From Rhizobium sophoriradicis (lineage in GTDB: Bacteria; Pseudomonadota; Alphaproteobacteria; Rhizobiales; Rhizobiaceae), in the NCBI RefSeq assembly GCF_003939025.1, contig NZ_RQIH01000009.1, positions 186,001-250,000 on the forward strand: a stretch of 64,000 nt of DNA, read 5' to 3'. Positions 1 to 10,261 of the stretch are shown in pieces. The notes below the pieces were generated by a model that saw nothing but the letters and a program-made list of their open reading frames with translations, was not told the DNA's origin and did no database searches. The translations under genes were made by a program, and so were the position numbers. Numbering within the stretch: position 1 is the first letter of the stretch; the number at the start of each line of letters is the position of its first letter.

Positions 1-285
1 GCATGTCAAAACCGCCGGTGTTGCGATGCGGGCGCCTGTCCTTGCCCGGCATTCCCGCCCAATATCAAAGTCCAATATCAACGCTGTGAGGCGCCACCGG
101 CCGCAAAGGCATGCAGGGCACTCTCAACGCCGATCGTGCGGCCGAGTTGCTAATCACTTCTTATTTCTGTGGAAGGATTGGGAGTGTTTTGCCGGAAATG
201 GTTAGCTCTTTGCTAAGCATTCGGCGGAAAGCCGGCGGCCGTTAACCTGTCGGCGCGCCAGATTAGCGTCAGCTTTCCCGCCGGA
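1..285. other. intergenic, no gene seen
   Basis: No convincing coding frame was found in this edge segment. It lies downstream of the minus-strand lipoprotein that ends at 286. A short TTAGC/GCTAA hairpin lies near 202-216 with no T-run. The gene to the left, outside the window, may have its promoter here, but this cannot be judged. Confidence 0.5.
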
Positions 286-744
286 TCAACTTTCCGGCTG
301 GAAGCTCAGGAGTTGCCAGTTGCCGCCGCCGACGAGGCAGGTCTTGCCGTAGAATTTGGCGATGCCGACATAAGAATGCCGGGTGGTGCGGAACTGCCGG
401 CAGACCTGGCCCGCCTCATTGTTTTCGACGATCGTATCGATGACGCCGGCGCTGCCGGTCGATGCATTCGCCCAGGGAAGCGGCTGGCCTTCGAGCCTGT
501 TCACATCGGCCGAAGTCACGGCGTTGCGCACCGTCATCTCGTCCGAGAGCGTGTCGGTGCTCGGCGGCGTCTGCGGCACCGTGCCTGTTGCCACCGACCG
601 ATCGACCTTGGCTTCGCTCAAGAAATCCATGCCGCCGCCAACGCAACCGGAAAGCGACAGCATTGCGACGCCGAGGATCAGGACGGCGCTGCTGCGTTGC
701 CGCAGACCCTTTGTATGGCGATATGACTTTGCTATGACTTCCAC
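286..744 (-). CDS. surface antigen-type lipoprotein
   Basis: This is a predicted outer-membrane or periplasmic lipoprotein of about 152 residues. A GTG start at 744 is preferred because an AGGA lies about 6 bases upstream; an ATG at 831 would add 29 residues without signal-peptide character. The N-terminus has a basic region, a hydrophobic stretch and a lipobox LSGC at about residues 31-34. The C-terminal half (LEGQPLPWANAST, QVCRQFRTT, KTCLVGGGNWQLL) resembles the RT0821/Lpp0805 surface-antigen family (COG4520), common in rhizobia. It is divergent from pdxH. The role is unknown, and the family assignment rests on remembered motifs. Confidence 0.72.
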   Translation of the reverse strand: MEVIAKSYRHTKGLRQRSSAVLILGVAMLSLSGCVGGGMDFLSEAKVDRSVATGTVPQTPPSTDTLSDEMTVRNAVTSADVNRLEGQPLPWANASTGSAGVIDTIVENNEAGQVCRQFRTTRHSYVGIAKFYGKTCLVGGGNWQLLSFQPES

Positions 745-809
745 CCTGCATCCTGTCCAGTTATGAAAAGCTGGGCGAGTTTTGAACAATCCGGGGCATT
801 TGAACCAAT

Positions 810-1430
810 ATGTCGGCAAACGAGTTAACAACCGGTGACTTTACCGAAAGTGGCGAGCCCTTCAAGCTCTTTGCCGAATGGCTGAAGGAGGCGGAGGCCT
901 CGGAGCCGAACGATCCGAATGCCGTGGCGCTGGCGACGGTAGACGAGGATGGTCTTCCCAATGTCCGCATGGTTCTCCTGAAGGGATTCGATGATGACGG
1001 TTTCGTCTTCTACACCAATTTCGAGAGCCGGAAAGGTCACGAAATCTTGGGTCAGAGGAAAGCCGCCATGTGTTTCCACTGGAAAAGCCTGCGCCGGCAG
1101 GTCAGGCTGCGCGGCCCGGTCGAGATCGTCAGCGACGCCGAGGCCGACGCCTATTTCCAAACACGGGCGCGCGGCAGCCGCATCGGCGCCTGGGCTTCCA
1201 AACAATCCCGCCCGCTCGAAAGCCGATTCGCGCTCGAGAAGGCGGTGGCCGAATATACCGCCCGCTATGCCATCGGCGATATTCCGCGGCCCTCCCACTG
1301 GTCGGGCTTCCGCATTCGGCCGACCTCGATCGAATTCTGGAAGGATCAGGCATTCCGCCTGCACGACCGCATCGAATTCCGCCGACCCACGCCGGTCGGG
1401 GCATGGGAAAAGGTGCGGATGTATCCGTGA
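810..1430 (+). CDS. pdxH: pyridoxamine 5'-phosphate oxidase
   Basis: PdxH is a cytosolic FMN enzyme that oxidises pyridoxamine or pyridoxine 5'-phosphate to pyridoxal 5'-phosphate, the last step of vitamin B6 synthesis and salvage. The 206-residue length is standard. Family motifs are visible: RMVLLKG at 53-59, the FMN-phosphate segment YTNFESRKG at 68-76, [12 protein letters not shown] at 122-133, and the C-terminal substrate segment with FRLHDR at 182-187. The ATG at 810 lacks a strong ribosome site. It is divergent from the lipoprotein gene and convergent with the deacetylase gene, 5 bases away. Confidence 0.95.
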   Translation: MSANELTTGDFTESGEPFKLFAEWLKEAEASEPNDPNAVALATVDEDGLPNVRMVLLKGFDDDGFVFYTNFESRKGHEILGQRKAAMCFHWKSLRRQVRLRGPVEIVSDAEADAYFQTRARGSRIGAWASKQSRPLESRFALEKAVAEYTARYAIGDIPRPSHWSGFRIRPTSIEFWKDQAFRLHDRIEFRRPTPVGAWEKVRMYP

Positions 1431-1435
1431 TCGGT

Positions 1436-2473
1436 TTACCTGCCCATGAGCTTCAGCGGTATGCCGGAGGCAAGCGCCGAGACGTAGCGTCGCTTCTGGT
1501 AGAAGCCGTTCAGCGACATGCGCGGCAGATAGGCGGTGCTGGCGGCTGCCGGCAGCCCCGGCTGCGTGGTAACGGCGACCGAAAAGCCGAGATCGCCGGC
1601 AATCCGCGCCTCGCGGGCGGTGGCAGCCTGCGGCGTGCCGTAGGGATAGGCGATCGTATCGGGGCGGATGCCGGTCAGCCCCTCGACATAATCGGCCGAA
1701 ACCTGCATCTCTATCCGCGCTTCGGCTGCCGGCAGCCGGGCAAGGGCGCGGTGGCTGATCGTGTGTGCCCCAAGTGCGGCGAGCGGACGTCTGGCAAGCC
1801 ATTGCAGCTCACCGGGTCCCATGACCAGCTCACGCACGATTTCCGTCGGCTCGATGCCGTTTTCCCGCGCCAGGCTGTCGATGGCGGCGACGGCGCGTGC
1901 CTCGTCCGTACGGTGGATGTAAGCGGCAAAGCGATCGAAGGCGTTCCACTGCTGCTGCGGACGGTCGAGCGCCAGGCACTCCCGGCCGCCGCCGAAGTCG
2001 AAACGGATCTCGTTTCGGCTGCGCAGCAGCACGGCGAGCGTCTCCCACCAGATGCTGTGGGAGCCTTCGGCAAAACCCTGGCTGACGAAAACCGTGAACG
2101 GCGCCTGGTGCCGTTCGAATACCGGCAGCGCATGCTCCAGATTGTTGCGGTAACCGTCGTCGAGCGTGAAGGCTGCAAATGGCCTGCCGCCCTCCGGCTC
2201 CGCCAACAGCTCCGGCACCCGATCGAGCGGCACGAAACGATAGCCCTCCCGCGTCAGCCGGCGCAGCGCGGCATCGAGAAAGGCAGGGGTGATTTCCAGA
2301 TGCGCGTTCGGCTCGAAGGCCTGGCTCACATGCGGGCGGACATGGTGAAGCGTGAAGATGACGCCGCGCCCGCGCGCTTGTGGCATCAGCCCGGCAGAGG
2401 CGATCAGCCATGACACCTCGAGCCCGGCGCCGATCGCCACGCGTTTTGCCAGCCGCTTCAATTGTCCCGTCAT
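1436..2473 (-). CDS. polysaccharide deacetylase family protein
   Basis: This 345-residue protein belongs to the NodB/polysaccharide deacetylase (carbohydrate esterase 4) superfamily, which removes acetyl groups from N-acetylated sugars using a metal. The metal-binding Asp-Asp pair is visible in TLDDGY at 103-108 and the His pair in HTISH at 237-241. A late IAYPYG motif matches the family's RPPYG-like position. No clear signal peptide is present, although residues 12-30 are mildly hydrophobic. The natural substrate (lipopolysaccharide, exopolysaccharide or peptidoglycan) cannot be told from sequence. It is divergent from the D,D-carboxypeptidase gene. Confidence 0.85.
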   Translation of the reverse strand: MTGQLKRLAKRVAIGAGLEVSWLIASAGLMPQARGRGVIFTLHHVRPHVSQAFEPNAHLEITPAFLDAALRRLTREGYRFVPLDRVPELLAEPEGGRPFAAFTLDDGYRNNLEHALPVFERHQAPFTVFVSQGFAEGSHSIWWETLAVLLRSRNEIRFDFGGGRECLALDRPQQQWNAFDRFAAYIHRTDEARAVAAIDSLARENGIEPTEIVRELVMGPGELQWLARRPLAALGAHTISHRALARLPAAEARIEMQVSADYVEGLTGIRPDTIAYPYGTPQAATAREARIAGDLGFSVAVTTQPGLPAAASTAYLPRMSLNGFYQKRRYVSALASGIPLKLMGR

Positions 2474-2502
2474 GCCCCGCCCATCGCCTTTTACGGCAAA
2501 CT

Positions 2503-2526
2503 AGCAAGAGCGGCTTAAGCCTTGCT
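2503..2526. promoter_or_regulatory. inverted repeat in divergent promoter region
   Basis: An AGCAAG/CTTGCT inverted repeat encloses an inner GGCTTAAGC(C) palindrome between the divergent deacetylase and D,D-carboxypeptidase genes. It may be a regulator site or a hairpin. The function is inferred only from position and symmetry. Confidence 0.3.
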
Positions 2527-2687
2527 GAATCCCGTTTGCGCACAGCTTCTTTCGTTTTTTGTTAACCAAGACGATGAAAAGGCTAGAAAAATGTTAGGCG
2601 TTGCCGCAAAGTCGCGACAAACTTGCGGCTTCTGTCACATTACGACACAGGCCGGCCTATGAGAGCCAGCGCATCAGGGGGAATTCC

Positions 2688-3971
2688 ATGAGAAAGCTAT
2701 TGGCGGCTGTTTTGACCGTGACGCTGGCCGTTTCGGCACCGCTTGCGGCTCTTGCCGGCAGCGCCTCGCTGATCCTCGATGCCCGCACCGGCAAGGTTCT
2801 TGCCTCCGAAAACGCCGATACGCTGAACCATCCGGCCTCGCTGACGAAGATGATGACGCTCTATCTCACCTTCGAGGCGCTGAAGCGCGGCAAGATCACC
2901 TGGGATACGCCGATCAGAATGTCGAAATACGCGGCCGCGCGGCCGCCGACCAAGCTCGGTGTCAAAGCGGGCGGCACCATCACGGTGCGCGAGGCGGTCT
3001 ATGGCATGATCGTCAAATCCGCTAATGACGCCGCCGCCGCCATGGCCGAGACGCTCGGCGGCTCGGAGAGCGGTTTTGCCCGGATGATGACGGCAAAAGC
3101 CCGCCAGCTCGGCATGAGCCGCACCGTCTTCCTCAACGCATCCGGCCTGCCGAACAGCAGCCAGGTGACGACGGCGCGCGACATGTCGACGCTCGGCGTG
3201 GCGCTGATGAAGAATTATCCGAATGAATACCGCCTGTTTTCGATGGCGAGCTTCAATTTTCGCGGCAAGACCGTGCGCGGCCACAACAATCTCATGTATC
3301 GCTACCAGGGCATGGACGGCATCAAGACCGGTTATACCAACGCCTCGGGCTTCAACCTCGTCAGCGCCGTCAGGGACGGTAACCGCCGCGTCGTCGGCGT
3401 CGTGCTCGGCGGCCGCACCGCCCGCAGCCGCGACGCCAAGATGGCGGCGCTGCTCGACCGCTATCTCGGCCGCGCCTCGTCTTCCGGCGGCGCCAGGCTG
3501 GTGGCGAGCGTCGGCGCCAAGGAGGCCGTCGAAGTCGCTTCCGCCGCCGATGCTTCCGATGTCCCGGTACCGCTCAACGCGCCGCGCCCGGCCGACGACC
3601 TCGCGTCGAAGAGCCTGGCCTATGCCGATGACGCCGTCGTGCCGTTGGACCGTCCGGTCGCGATGGATGAGATCCTGAATGCCGGCAAGACATCGAAGAC
3701 CTCGGCGAAAAAGGCTGATGGAGACTGGCAGATCCAGATCTCGGCCGCCCCGAGCGCCGATGCGGCGCGAGCGCTCCTCGCCCAGGCGCAATCGGAAGGC
3801 GGCGCGCCGCTCGTTTCCGCCTCGCCCTATACCGAGGCGGTCGGGGAGGGCGCCAACAGGATTTATCGCGCCCGCTTCGTCGGTTTTGCCAGCAGGGACG
3901 CCGCCGTTTCGGCTTGCGATGCGCTGAAGCAGCGCTCCTACGACTGCATGCTGCTGCCGGACCACGGCTGA
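2688..3971 (+). CDS. D-alanyl-D-alanine carboxypeptidase with SPOR domain
   Basis: This is a penicillin-binding carboxypeptidase (peptidase S11) that trims the terminal D-Ala from peptidoglycan stem peptides in the periplasm. The ATG at 2688 follows AGGGGG and gives 427 residues with a signal peptide (cleavage near residue 24). All three active-site motifs are present: SLTK at 51-54, SAN at 111-113 and KTG at 213-215. The C-terminal 85 or so residues (WQIQIS onward) form a SPOR domain, which binds denuded glycan strands at the division site. It stands alone, 77 bases before a MazG-like gene. Confidence 0.92.
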   Translation: MRKLLAAVLTVTLAVSAPLAALAGSASLILDARTGKVLASENADTLNHPASLTKMMTLYLTFEALKRGKITWDTPIRMSKYAAARPPTKLGVKAGGTITVREAVYGMIVKSANDAAAAMAETLGGSESGFARMMTAKARQLGMSRTVFLNASGLPNSSQVTTARDMSTLGVALMKNYPNEYRLFSMASFNFRGKTVRGHNNLMYRYQGMDGIKTGYTNASGFNLVSAVRDGNRRVVGVVLGGRTARSRDAKMAALLDRYLGRASSSGGARLVASVGAKEAVEVASAADASDVPVPLNAPRPADDLASKSLAYADDAVVPLDRPVAMDEILNAGKTSKTSAKKADGDWQIQISAAPSADAARALLAQAQSEGGAPLVSASPYTEAVGEGANRIYRARFVGFASRDAAVSACDALKQRSYDCMLLPDHG

Positions 3972-4048
3972 TCGCCGCATCGCTGGCAAGCCGCTCTGGA
4001 CAAGCATCGGGAATCAGCGTCTCCTCCATAAACAAAAGGAGAACGCTG

Positions 4049-4366
4049 ATGTTGCGTCGTCTTGCTGACCAGTTCGAAATCTCATCCGCCGCCCATGTCG
4101 CCGCAAACGGTATCGAACGCGATGCCGATTGGTTTCTCTTGAAGCTGCAGGAAGAAATGGGCGAACTGACACAGGCCTGGAACCGGCTGACCGGCCGGGG
4201 CCGTGCCAAAGGCCGCTCGCCCGAGGAGATGCGGCGCGATCTGGCCGACGAGACCGCCGACCTCCTCGGCCATCTCCTGCTGTTTGCCCGCAGCAACGAT
4301 ATCGATCTTGCCGCGGCGATCGAACGCAAGTGGCTGTTTCAGCCGGCGGAGCTGCCGAAGAGCTGA
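4049..4366 (+). CDS. MazG-like nucleotide pyrophosphohydrolase family protein
   Basis: This 105-residue protein has the all-alpha NTP pyrophosphohydrolase layout. An EEMGEL motif at about 36-41 and an acidic DETADLLGHLLLFA helix later provide the E-x-x-E and E/D-x-x-D metal ligands. The ATG at 4049 is chosen because AAAGGAG lies just upstream; the open frame extends further back without support. It probably hydrolyses non-canonical or stray nucleoside triphosphates, but the substrate is not deducible. It is convergent with the acetyltransferase gene. Confidence 0.75.
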   Translation: MLRRLADQFEISSAAHVAANGIERDADWFLLKLQEEMGELTQAWNRLTGRGRAKGRSPEEMRRDLADETADLLGHLLLFARSNDIDLAAAIERKWLFQPAELPKS

Positions 4367-4385
4367 GGCATATCGGCCGCGTGAA

Positions 4386-4877
4386 TCAGCCGAGCTTGTA
4401 GCGATAGAACTTGTTGTCCACCGCCATCAGCGGGAAGGCGCGGGGCAGGGCGCTCTTGGCAATTTCGGTAAAACCGTTCTTCTCGTAGAAGCGATGGGCA
4501 GCGACAAACTTGTCCGTCGTGCCGAGGAAGATGTCGCTGAGGCCGGCATCCCTCGCATGGGTAAACATGCGCTCGAGCAGCAGCGCCGCGACGCCATGTT
4601 CGCGGCCGCGCACCTCGGCGGCGACGAACATCTTGCGCAGCGCCGCCTGGTTGTTGCCGATATCCTTCAAGCCCAGCGTGCCGACGATCGCGCCGTCCTT
4701 GACCGCGACCCAGAACTGGCCTTTGCCGGACTGGTAGAAATCCGGAATGACCCTCAAATCCGGCTGCGCATCGGCGGTGATGTCGATGCCGAATTCCTCG
4801 CGCTGGATCGGCAGGATCACCGACAGCACGTCGTCGGCGTCGCCTTCGGCAAAAGGTCTGATTTCGATCTCCGCCAT
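4386..4877 (-). CDS. GNAT family N-acetyltransferase
   Basis: This 163-residue GNAT acetyltransferase has the acetyl-CoA-binding loop in KMFVAAEVRGREHGVAALLLE and the C-terminal FYEKNGF motif (motif B) seen in PhnO/ArgA-like members. The ATG at 4877 is chosen over the longer open frame because the protein then begins at the first beta strand (MAEIEIRPF), 14 bases after tldD. Transcription with tldD as an operon is likely. The acceptor substrate is unknown. Confidence 0.82.
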   Translation of the reverse strand: MAEIEIRPFAEGDADDVLSVILPIQREEFGIDITADAQPDLRVIPDFYQSGKGQFWVAVKDGAIVGTLGLKDIGNNQAALRKMFVAAEVRGREHGVAALLLERMFTHARDAGLSDIFLGTTDKFVAAHRFYEKNGFTEIAKSALPRAFPLMAVDNKFYRYKLG

Positions 4878-4891
4878 CAGCTCCTCCCGCC

Positions 4892-6307
4892 TCAGGTCTG
4901 CGTGCCGCCGACGGTGACCTGATCCATGCGCAGATGCGGCTGGCCGACGCCGACCGGAACCCATTGGCCAGCCTTGCCGCAATTGCCGATGCCGGTGTCG
5001 AGCTTCATGTCGTTGCCGATCATCGTGACCCGCTTCATCGCGTCCGGGCCGTTGCCGATCAGCATGGCGCCCTTGATCGGCGCACCGACCTTGCCGTTCT
5101 CGATCAGGTAGGCCTCGGTGCAGCCGAAGACGAATTTGCCGGAGGTGATGTCGACCTGGCCGCCGCCGAAGGAGACGGCATAAATGCCCTTCCTTACCGA
5201 GGCGATGATTTCATCAGGTGTCTTGTCGCCGCCGAGCATGTAGGTGTTGGTCATGCGCGGCATCGGCACATGCGCATAACCCTGGCGGCGGCCGTTGCCG
5301 GTGGCCGCCATGCCCATCAGCCGGGCATTCTGCCGGTCCTGCATATAGCCGACGAGCTTGCCGTTCTCGATCAGCACATTGTAGCCGGATGGCGTGCCCT
5401 CATCGTCGACGGTGATCGAGCCGCGGCGGTTGTCGATCGTGCCGTCGTCGACGACGGTGACACCGGGCGCTGCGACAATCTGGCCGAGAAGGCCTGAGAA
5501 GGCCGACGTCTTCTTGCGGTTGAAATCGCCTTCAAGCCCATGACCGACCGCCTCGTGCAGCATCACGCCCGGCCAGCCGGAGCCGAGAACGACGTCCATC
5601 GTGCCTGCCGGCGCATCGATCGCTTCGAGATTGACGAGCGCCTGGCGCAGCGCCTCGTCGGCGCCGAGCTTCCAGCTTCCCGTCGCGATGAAATCGCCGA
5701 AGCCGATGCGGCCGCCCTGGCCATAGGAGCCGCTTTCCTGCCGGTCGCCATCGCCGACCACGACCGAGATGTTGATACGCGTCATCGGGCGGATGTCCTG
5801 GACGCGATGGCCGTCGGCGCGCAGGATGTCGACCATCTGCCAGCTTGCAGCCACCGAAGCCGTTACCTGTCTCACCTTGTCGTTCTTGTTCCTGAGATAG
5901 GCGTCGATCTCGGTCAGCACCTTCACCTTTTCCTCGAAGCTCGGTGAGCCGATCGGATTTTCGTCGGTATAGAGCTTGCGGTTCGTGCGCTGGGGCGCCG
6001 CTGCATAGCTGCCGGCATAGCCGCGTGTGACCGCACTGACGGCATCGGCCGCCCGTTTCAACGCCGTGACGGAAAGATCGCCCGCATGGGCATAACCCAC
6101 CGCTTCGCCGGCAACGGCGCGAAGGCCGAAACCCTGCTCGGTATTGAAGCTGCCGCCCTTCAGCCGGCCATTGTCGAAGGTCAGCGCTTCGGCCTGCGCA
6201 TGCTCGATGAAGAGCTCGCCGTCATCGGCGCCGGCGAGCGCCTCGGCGACAAGGCCCCGCATCGTGGCTTCGTCGGCATCGAAAAGCGTCAGGAGATCGG
6301 TGGTCAT
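4892..6307 (-). CDS. tldD: metalloprotease TldD
   Basis: TldD pairs with PmbA/TldE to form a zinc protease that degrades unfolded peptides and matures some ribosomal peptides. The protein is 471 residues, the usual size. The zinc motif HEAVGH lies in the segment MLHEAVGHGLEGDF, near residue 255, and the late segment TEAYLIENGKVGAPIKGAML matches the conserved C-terminal region. The start has a GGAGCC ribosome site. No tldE/pmbA partner lies in this window. Confidence 0.94.
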   Translation of the reverse strand: MTTDLLTLFDADEATMRGLVAEALAGADDGELFIEHAQAEALTFDNGRLKGGSFNTEQGFGLRAVAGEAVGYAHAGDLSVTALKRAADAVSAVTRGYAGSYAAAPQRTNRKLYTDENPIGSPSFEEKVKVLTEIDAYLRNKNDKVRQVTASVAASWQMVDILRADGHRVQDIRPMTRINISVVVGDGDRQESGSYGQGGRIGFGDFIATGSWKLGADEALRQALVNLEAIDAPAGTMDVVLGSGWPGVMLHEAVGHGLEGDFNRKKTSAFSGLLGQIVAAPGVTVVDDGTIDNRRGSITVDDEGTPSGYNVLIENGKLVGYMQDRQNARLMGMAATGNGRRQGYAHVPMPRMTNTYMLGGDKTPDEIIASVRKGIYAVSFGGGQVDITSGKFVFGCTEAYLIENGKVGAPIKGAMLIGNGPDAMKRVTMIGNDMKLDTGIGNCGKAGQWVPVGVGQPHLRMDQVTVGGTQT

Positions 6308-6614
6308 GGTCTGGCTCCAATGGGCATGCGGGAATGCGCTTACTCACCTAGATAGGGCTCTACCTGATAAAGAGTGAAGCCCTGCGGCGGAATTATTCTT
6401 TGTTGGGAGAAGGTACTCGGTCTTGTGCGACACTGGCCCGTTCAGCGGATGCTGCCCCTCACCCTAACCCTCTCCCCGTGAACGGGGAGAGGGGACGTGC
6501 CCTGCGAAACGTGGGCGGGGAACCGAGAGGTTGCGGCGATGCCCCTTCGCCCCGCGAGCGGGGAGAAGGTGCCGGCAGGCGGATGAGGGGCGGACCAGGA
6601 GACGGAAATTGCCC
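6308..6614. other. intergenic with RIME-like element
   Basis: This gap lies between the start of tldD and the end of the IalB-like gene, both on the minus strand. Apart from the repeat at 6454-6590 nothing was recognised. The tldD promoter should be in the first 100 bases. Confidence 0.6.
6454..6590 (+). repeat. RIME-like intergenic repeat, copy 1
   Basis: The element begins CCCCTCACCCTAACCCTCTC and ends GGCAGGCGGATGAGGGG, with internal palindromes CTCTCCCCGTgaACGGGGAGAG and CGCCCCGCGagCGGGG. It closely matches copies at 13003, 18869 and 51815 (the last inverted). It resembles the Rhizobium-specific intergenic mosaic elements described in rhizobia. Each arm can form a strong hairpin. Confidence 0.8.
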
Positions 6615-7253
6615 TTACGGCAGCGCGTCAAAACCCTCGGCAAAACCCTTGAGGTCGACGGGGATGCCGATGCCTTCTTCCGGAGTCTGGAAGACGATGA
6701 AGGTTGCCTGAGCGCCGCTGCGGAAGGTCTTCAGCAACTCGTCCTCGAGCACGACTTCGGCATAACAGCCATCGGCGAAGCAGCGGACGAAATAGGCGCG
6801 GCCGATATCCTTGCCGTCGACATTGAGGCCGAGGCCGTTCGGCAGCAGTACACCGAGAGGGGCAAGCACGCGCAGGATCTTCGACTTGCGGTCGGCCGTC
6901 TTCAGGACGACGACGGAAAGCCCGACTTCCGGCCGGTCCTCGGCGATGACGTTCTGCATCAGCGCGCATTGTTCGGCCGAAGCGCCGGCCGGCTTGTCGC
7001 AGACAACGGACCAGGCGCCATGATTGGATTTCACCGTGCCCGGCGCCTGCGGCTGCGTCTGGCCGGGCGTCACCGGTTCGACTTTCGGGCTGGCGGCGTT
7101 CGGCTGCTGCGGGGCAGGCGCCGGGGCGGCCGGTGCTGGTGCGGTGGGCGGGGCCGGGGAGGGAGCGGGTTGCTGTGCGAAAACGGGCGTCGCCGCGGCA
7201 GCCGCGATGCTGACAGTCACGACGAGCGACTGCGCGAGGGAACGGAAACCCAT
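6615..7253 (-). CDS. invasion-associated locus B (IalB) family protein
   Basis: This exported protein has 212 residues. The ATG at 7253 follows AGAGG and opens a typical signal peptide ending AAATPVFAQ. A Pro/Ala-rich linker (about residues 27-70) precedes the IalB domain, with paired cysteines in VVCDKPAG..QCAL and VRCFADGCYAEV. IalB was named in Bartonella for erythrocyte invasion, but the family is widespread in free-living alphaproteobacteria, where its role is unclear. It is divergent from the cytochrome oxidase operon. Confidence 0.85.
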   Translation of the reverse strand: MGFRSLAQSLVVTVSIAAAAATPVFAQQPAPSPAPPTAPAPAAPAPAPQQPNAASPKVEPVTPGQTQPQAPGTVKSNHGAWSVVCDKPAGASAEQCALMQNVIAEDRPEVGLSVVVLKTADRKSKILRVLAPLGVLLPNGLGLNVDGKDIGRAYFVRCFADGCYAEVVLEDELLKTFRSGAQATFIVFQTPEEGIGIPVDLKGFAEGFDALP

Positions 7254-7589
7254 GAAAACCTCTGGATATCGAATCATTGCGGCTATTGTTGAAGCTGCCC
7301 ACCGGAAATGAAAAGCCCCACCCCGTGAAAACCGGGGGACTGCGGCAGAAATTGGACCTTTCGGCAAGAATGTGCGGCGGCCGGATTGGCCGGAAAGGTG
7401 TTTTTTCATATGCTGATGAAAAACTTGTGATGTTTTGCCGTTCGGGCCTGCCTATGCTTTAAGCAAAAATGCCGCATAGACAATTGCTCTGGCCTGTTGC
7501 GGCAAATGCCAAACTGTGGTTTGAAGCGCTGAAGATGGCAAGGATTCTGCATTGGTTTTGCAGGTCAAGCGCTCGAGGGAGATAATAAG
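7254..7589. promoter_or_regulatory. divergent promoter region upstream of ctaC
   Basis: This 336-base spacer must carry the promoters for the IalB-like gene (leftward) and the cta operon (rightward). An AT-rich inverted repeat GTTTTTTCAT/ATGAAAAAC lies at 7400-7424. No FNR/FixK-type TTGAT-N4-ATCAA box was seen. A GAGGGAG ribosome site precedes ctaC. Confidence 0.5.
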
Positions 7590-8477
7590 GTGATGAAGAA
7601 GGCTTATGCAGCTCTGACCGCGCTGGTCTGTCTGCTTTTTGCTTCCGGCACATATGCCGACCAGCCGACGCCGTGGCAGGCGACGCTGCAGCCGGCTGCG
7701 ACGCCGATCATGCGGGAAATCCAGTGGTTCGAACAATATACCCTGTGGTTTATCGTTCCGATCACGCTCTTCGTTCTGATCCTGCTCATTCTCGTCTGCG
7801 TCAAGTTCCGCGCCAGCGCCAATCCGGTGCCCTCGAGAACGAGCCACAACACGCTCATCGAGGTCATCTGGACCGTGGGGCCGGTCCTGGTGCTGCTGCT
7901 TCTTGCCATTCCCTCCTTCAACCTGCTGACGGCGCAGCTGACGCTGCCGGAAAATCCCGACGTCACGGTCAAGGCGACCGCCACCCAGTGGCAGTGGAAT
8001 TATGAATATGAGGGCTCGGGCGAAACGCCGCTGGCCTTCGATTCCTATCTCCTGAAGGATCAGGACCGCGCCGCCGCCGGCAAGGAAGACAAGTCGGTCT
8101 ATCCCCGGCTTCTCGCCGTCGACAACGAGCTTGTCCTGCCGGTCAACAAGACCGTGCGCGTTCTCGTCACTGCCGCGCCGACCGACGTCATCCACGCCTT
8201 CGCGATGCCCTCCTTCGGCGTGAAGATCGACGCGGTTCCCGGCCGCCTGAACGAAACCTGGTTCAAGGCCGAGCGCGAAGGCCTGTTCTACGGCCAGTGT
8301 TCCGAGCTCTGCGGCAAGGACCATGCGTTCATGCCGATCGCCATCCGCGTCGTTTCCGAGGACAAGTACAAGCAGTGGCTGACCACGGCCGCCAGCGACC
8401 TGCCCGGCGCCTATAAGACACTCATGGCCGCAACCGATGGTCCCGCAAAGACCGTCGACGTCGCCGAAGCACAGTAA
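7590..8477 (+). CDS. ctaC: cytochrome c oxidase subunit II
   Basis: CtaC is the CuA-bearing subunit of the aa3-type oxidase and accepts electrons from cytochrome c on the periplasmic face. The order is a signal peptide to about residue 23, two membrane helices (about 50-72 and 92-115) and a cupredoxin domain. The CuA ligands are visible: His202, then C237-S-E-L-C241, His245 and Met248. An aromatic WQWNYEY electron-entry patch lies at 134-140. The start is GTG at 7590 or the adjacent ATG at 7593. It is the first gene of the cta operon. Confidence 0.97.
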   Translation: MMKKAYAALTALVCLLFASGTYADQPTPWQATLQPAATPIMREIQWFEQYTLWFIVPITLFVLILLILVCVKFRASANPVPSRTSHNTLIEVIWTVGPVLVLLLLAIPSFNLLTAQLTLPENPDVTVKATATQWQWNYEYEGSGETPLAFDSYLLKDQDRAAAGKEDKSVYPRLLAVDNELVLPVNKTVRVLVTAAPTDVIHAFAMPSFGVKIDAVPGRLNETWFKAEREGLFYGQCSELCGKDHAFMPIAIRVVSEDKYKQWLTTAASDLPGAYKTLMAATDGPAKTVDVAEAQ

Positions 8478-10196
<1,719 letters not shown>

Positions 10197-10210
10197 ACTG
10201 TGCGGATAAC

Positions 10211-10238
10211 AGGACGCCGCATCTCGATACGGCGTCCT
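10211..10238 (+). promoter_or_regulatory. intercistronic hairpin ctaD-ctaB
   Basis: AGGACGCCG pairs perfectly with CGGCGTCCT across a 10-base loop, between the ctaD stop and the ctaB start. There is no T-run, so it looks more like an mRNA-stabilising or processing element, or a weak attenuator, than a full terminator. It may set a lower level of ctaB than of ctaCD. Confidence 0.55.
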
Positions 10239-10261
10239 GACATTGAGACATTCAGGACGGA

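Noticed and set aside
7254-7589. FNR/FixK box upstream of ctaC
   Set aside because: No TTGAT-N4-ATCAA-like sequence was found; only an AT-rich hairpin.
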